Source: Nitratireductor soli (GTDB lineage Bacteria; Pseudomonadota; Alphaproteobacteria; Rhizobiales; Rhizobiaceae). Taken from it: a DNA stretch of 64,000 bases. Location of the stretch: NCBI RefSeq assembly GCF_001050155.1, contig NZ_LFVY01000003.1, positions 267,483 through 331,482 on the forward strand. Reading direction: 5' to 3'. The notes under the pieces are model-generated. The model worked only from the letters and a program-made list of their open reading frames with translations. It searched no databases and had not been told where the DNA came from. Positions 61,879-64,000 of this stretch are shown here, one piece after another. The position numbers and the translations under genes were made by a program. Each line of letters begins with the position of its first letter. The first letter of the stretch is position 1.

Positions 61879-62405
61879 TGTCAACGGCGGAGCAAAAGTC
61901 GGCCATTGGGCGGCGCAAAAGTCGGCCACTTAGCGCCGCAAGCTGGGAACGCCGGGAGGGCGCAGCCCGACCAGAGTTTCTCGCTTGCAGCGTCGGGTAT
62001 TTCACCGGTGAGCGTTGGCGGTCTTTCGTGCCCGGCTTTACGCCAGGTGGTAGCTTTCGCCGTTCATCTCGAGAATGGTGACGTGGTGGGTAATGCGGTC
62101 CAGCAGGGCACCGGTCAGACGCTCGGATCCCAGCGTTTCCGTCCATTCATCGAAGGGCAGGTTGCTGGTGATCAGCGTGGCACCCCGCACATAACGTTGC
62201 GAGATCAGCTCGAACAGCAACTCCGCGCCGGTCTTGGAGAGCGGCACGAAACCCAGCTCATCGATGATCAGCAACTGAAAGGAGGCCATCTGCTTTTGGA
62301 AGCGGAGCAGACGCCGCTCGTCCCGGGCCTCCATCATCTCGCTGACCAATGCCGCAGCCGTAGTGAAGCCGACGGAGAGCCCCTTCTGGCAGGCGGCCAG
62401 GCCTG
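61879..62405 (-). mobile_element. IS21-family element, right-end remnant
   Basis: The end carries two tandem copies of the AT-poor terminal repeat GGCGGAGCAAAAGTCGGCCA and GGCGGCGCAAAAGTCGGCCA (61886-61931), as IS21-type elements have. The part of istB next to it is kept; the rest of the element, including istA, is gone, cut where the IS3-family element begins. Confidence 0.75.
62038..62399 (-). pseudogene. IstB-like transposition helper ATPase, N-terminally truncated
   Basis: The visible C-terminal 120 or so residues include KGLSVGFTTAAALV, the Walker B-like LLIIDELGFVPL and RYVRGATLITSNLPFDEW, all typical of IstB. The N-terminal half with Walker A is missing. The frame is open above the ATG at 62349 up to about 62399, where similarity ends. 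Confidence 0.85.
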
Positions 62406-62490
62406 TCTGGCGTCAGCACCGATGGGGCCAAATCGGCTTAACTGAGAACGGAGGATTTCTGGTTCATCGTAGCCTTTCAAAGGAGCGAAG

Positions 62491-62721
62491 ATGAGACAGA
62501 AATCCGGGACACGGAAAGCGCCAGCGGAACAGGTCATCAAGGACATCCGGCGTGCGACCCGCAAGCAGTATTCTCCCGAGGAGACGATCCGCATCGTGCT
62601 GGAAGGCCTGCGCGGCGAGGAATCGATCGCCGTGCTGCGCAAGGAGGTCGTCGCCGAACAGGCGCTGGAGTTGCGGCTGCTTAAAAAAAGCGTGATCGCC
62701 GATGGGGGCGACGACGAATGA
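62491..62721 (+). pseudogene. IS3-family OrfA, internally deleted
   Basis: A 76-residue frame. The start (KQYSPEETIRIVLEGLRGEE) and the end (EVVAEQALELRLLKKS) match the two ends of an IS3 OrfA, but about 50 central residues with the second half of the helix-turn-helix are missing after ESIAVL. A run of seven A at 62683-62689 followed by G is a good -1 frameshift site, and the -1 frame is open into OrfB. Confidence 0.75.
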
Positions 62722-63697
62722 GATACCCCGCATCCGAGAAGCTGGAGATCATCCGCCTGGTCGAGAACTCGCACCTGTCGGCGCGGCGCACGCCGCAGAA
62801 GCTCGGCATTCCGCGATCGACCTTCAATCGCTGGTATGATCGCTTCCTTGCCGACGGCTTCGATGGGCTGGAGGATCGCAGGCCTCGGCCGAACCGGGTC
62901 TGGAACCGTGTTCCCAATGAGGTGCGTGACCAGATCATCGAGCTGGCGTTGAACGAGCCGGAGCTGTCGCCCCGGGAACCGGCGGTCACCTTCACCGACA
63001 CGAAGGGCTACTTCGTCTCGGAATCCTCGGTCTATCGCCTCCTCAAGGCGCATAACCTGATCACAAGTCCGGCCTTCATCATCATCAAGGCCGCCGATGA
63101 GTTCCATGACAAGACGACAGCGCCGAACCAACTCTGGCAGACCGACTTCACGTATCTGAAGGTCATCGGCTGGGGATGGTTCTACCTGTCGACCGTGCTC
63201 GACGACTTCTCTCGCTACATCGTCGCCAGGAAGCTATGCGCCACCATGAAGGCCGGGGACGTCACCGACACGCTGACCATGGCGCTGCAGGCGTCCGACC
63301 GTGACAGCGCCAGGGTCGTGCAGCGGCCGCGGTTGCTCTCCGACAACGGCCCGTCTTACGTCTCTTCCGATCTGGCCGAATGGCTGTCCGGCAAGGGCAT
63401 GGAGCACACCCGCGGAGCGCTCTGCCATCCCCAGACCCAGGGTAAGATCGAGCGCTGGCACAGACCTTGAAGAACCGCATCCTGCTCGAAAACTACTTCC
63501 TGCCGAGCGACCTTGAGCGGCAGGTCGCGGCGTTCGTCGATCACTACAACCACCGTCGCTACCACGAGAGCCTCGGTAATCTCACCCCCGCCGACGTCTA
63601 CTACGGCCGCGGCGACGTCATCATGCTAGAAAGGGAAAGGATCAAACGCGAAACCATCAGACAACGCCGCTTGCTTCATCGAGAAGCGGCCGCCTAA
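62718..63697 (+). pseudogene. IS3-family OrfB transposase, frameshifted
   Basis: The DDE domain is recognisable: WQTDFTYLK, LLSDNGPSYVS and HPQTQGKIERWH. At about 63459 one C is missing in the expected CACCAG, so the first frame ends at 63470 while the rest (KNRILLENYFLPSDLE to the end at 63697) continues in another frame. The ATG overlaps the OrfA stop (ATGA). All three acidic residues are upstream of the break, but the C-terminal part is cut off. Confidence 0.85.
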
Positions 63698-63732
63698 AAT
63701 GATAACCCTGATGGGCCAGAGCCTCCGTTAGC

Positions 63733-64000
63733 TCACGCCGCCAATTGTCCCAAAATCCCTGATGACGGACAGGCAGGTATCCAATAGACGCCGGTCGACT
63801 CCATCGCGACACTCGTCACCCCGCACGACCGGAACCACGCTGCAAGATCATTCAGGTTTTGCGTAAAGGTGCCGAAAGCGCGCACGGGCGTCTCGCAGGC
63901 ATCGCGGTCTACCGCGGCCATGTGCATCGTCGACCCGATGTCGATTTGGCCTGCCCCTATGAGGTGGTCCGGTTTCAGTCTTAATGCATGATCGGCTTTC
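63733..64000 (-). pseudogene. IS110-family transposase, N-terminal fragment at window edge
   Basis: The minus-strand frame reads IDIGSTMHMAAV, RAFGTFTQNLNDLAAW and VAMESTGVYWIP, the start of an IS110 RuvC-like domain with its first Asp and the Glu. It breaks off after GVYWIP at about 63775 and stops at 63733. It stays open to the window edge, so its beginning cannot be judged. It belongs to a different IS110 subgroup from the fragment at 33649. Confidence 0.8.

Larger units (their letters stand above)
62406..63720 (+). mobile_element. IS3-family element, defective; ends not defined
   Basis: The region carries an OrfA/OrfB pair typical of IS3. I could not define matching inverted repeats with confidence. 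It sits between the truncated istB and the IS110 fragment, so it probably inserted into, or recombined with, older IS material. Confidence 0.7.

Noticed and set aside
33649..64000. Idea that the IS110 fragments at 33649-34320 and 63733-64000 are two halves of one split element
   Set aside because: The C-terminal fragment (RFVPIKS type) and the N-terminal fragment (ESTGVYWIP type) look like different IS110 subgroups and lie in opposite orientation 30 kb apart.
1..64000. CRISPR arrays, tRNA and rRNA genes, plasmid replication genes, phage structural genes
   Set aside because: No regularly spaced repeats, cloverleaf candidates or hallmark genes were seen while reading the window; this is not a computed scan.

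Overview
The window is GC-rich, densely packed DNA from an alphaproteobacterium, most likely of the order Rhizobiales. The evidence is the large number of ABC and TRAP solute uptake systems, tight ATGA/TGATG operon overlaps, rhizobial-type insertion sequences and the gene families present. The reductive dehalogenase at 56.7-59.9 kb resembles the enzyme characterised from Nitratireductor pacificus (Phyllobacteriaceae), so a Nitratireductor-like host is plausible, but I cannot prove the genus from sequence alone.

Layout. 0-10.4 kb: a minus-strand operon that starts with a TetR regulator and carries two sets of branched-chain-amino-acid-type (Liv) ABC transporter genes, an amidohydrolase and a GAF protein. 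10.8-19.1 kb: a membrane protein, SurE, a metallo-beta-lactamase-fold protein, an Fe3+/phosphonate-type ABC transporter, a divergent SorC-type regulator and a small unknown protein. 19.2-20.6 kb: a copper-handling group (SCO1, a tiny secreted protein, a Cys-rich membrane protein). 20.7-24.1 kb: a cobalamin riboswitch followed by a BtuF/BtuC/BtuD-like importer whose last gene is interrupted at its 3' end by an IS6-family element. 24.9-31.7 kb: a GntR regulator with nanE, nanK and a complete sugar ABC transporter, preceded by repeated operator-like sites. 31.7-34.4 kb: a graveyard of broken IS5 and IS110 elements and a shredded GMC oxidoreductase. 34.7-39.4 kb: an NMT1-type ABC transporter operon with RidA, a small monooxygenase-fold protein and a LysR regulator.

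39.6-61.6 kb is the most interesting part: a catabolic island between IS remnants. It encodes a self-sufficient, cytoplasmic, B12-dependent reductive dehalogenase fused to its own flavin/2Fe-2S reductase (56719-59937), 4-hydroxybenzoate 3-hydroxylase (PobA), protocatechuate 4,5-dioxygenase (LigAB), LigC, LigI, oxalomesaconate tautomerase, GalB-type hydratase and LigK-type aldolase. Together these can take a halogenated 4-hydroxybenzoate through 4-hydroxybenzoate and protocatechuate to pyruvate and oxaloacetate. A TRAP transporter with two tandem binding proteins, a TPP-dependent enzyme, an aldehyde dehydrogenase, an IclR regulator and an unusual LysR regulator with two tandem DNA-binding domains complete the island. 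A GTCCATTGTACAGACC-like motif recurs before pobA, ligA and rdhA, and a related palindrome precedes the aldehyde dehydrogenase, suggesting one regulon. The cobalamin importer 35 kb away could supply the dehalogenase cofactor.

61.9-64 kb is again IS debris: an IS21 end with a truncated istB, a defective IS3-family element and an IS110 amino-terminal fragment. I found no tRNA, rRNA or CRISPR.
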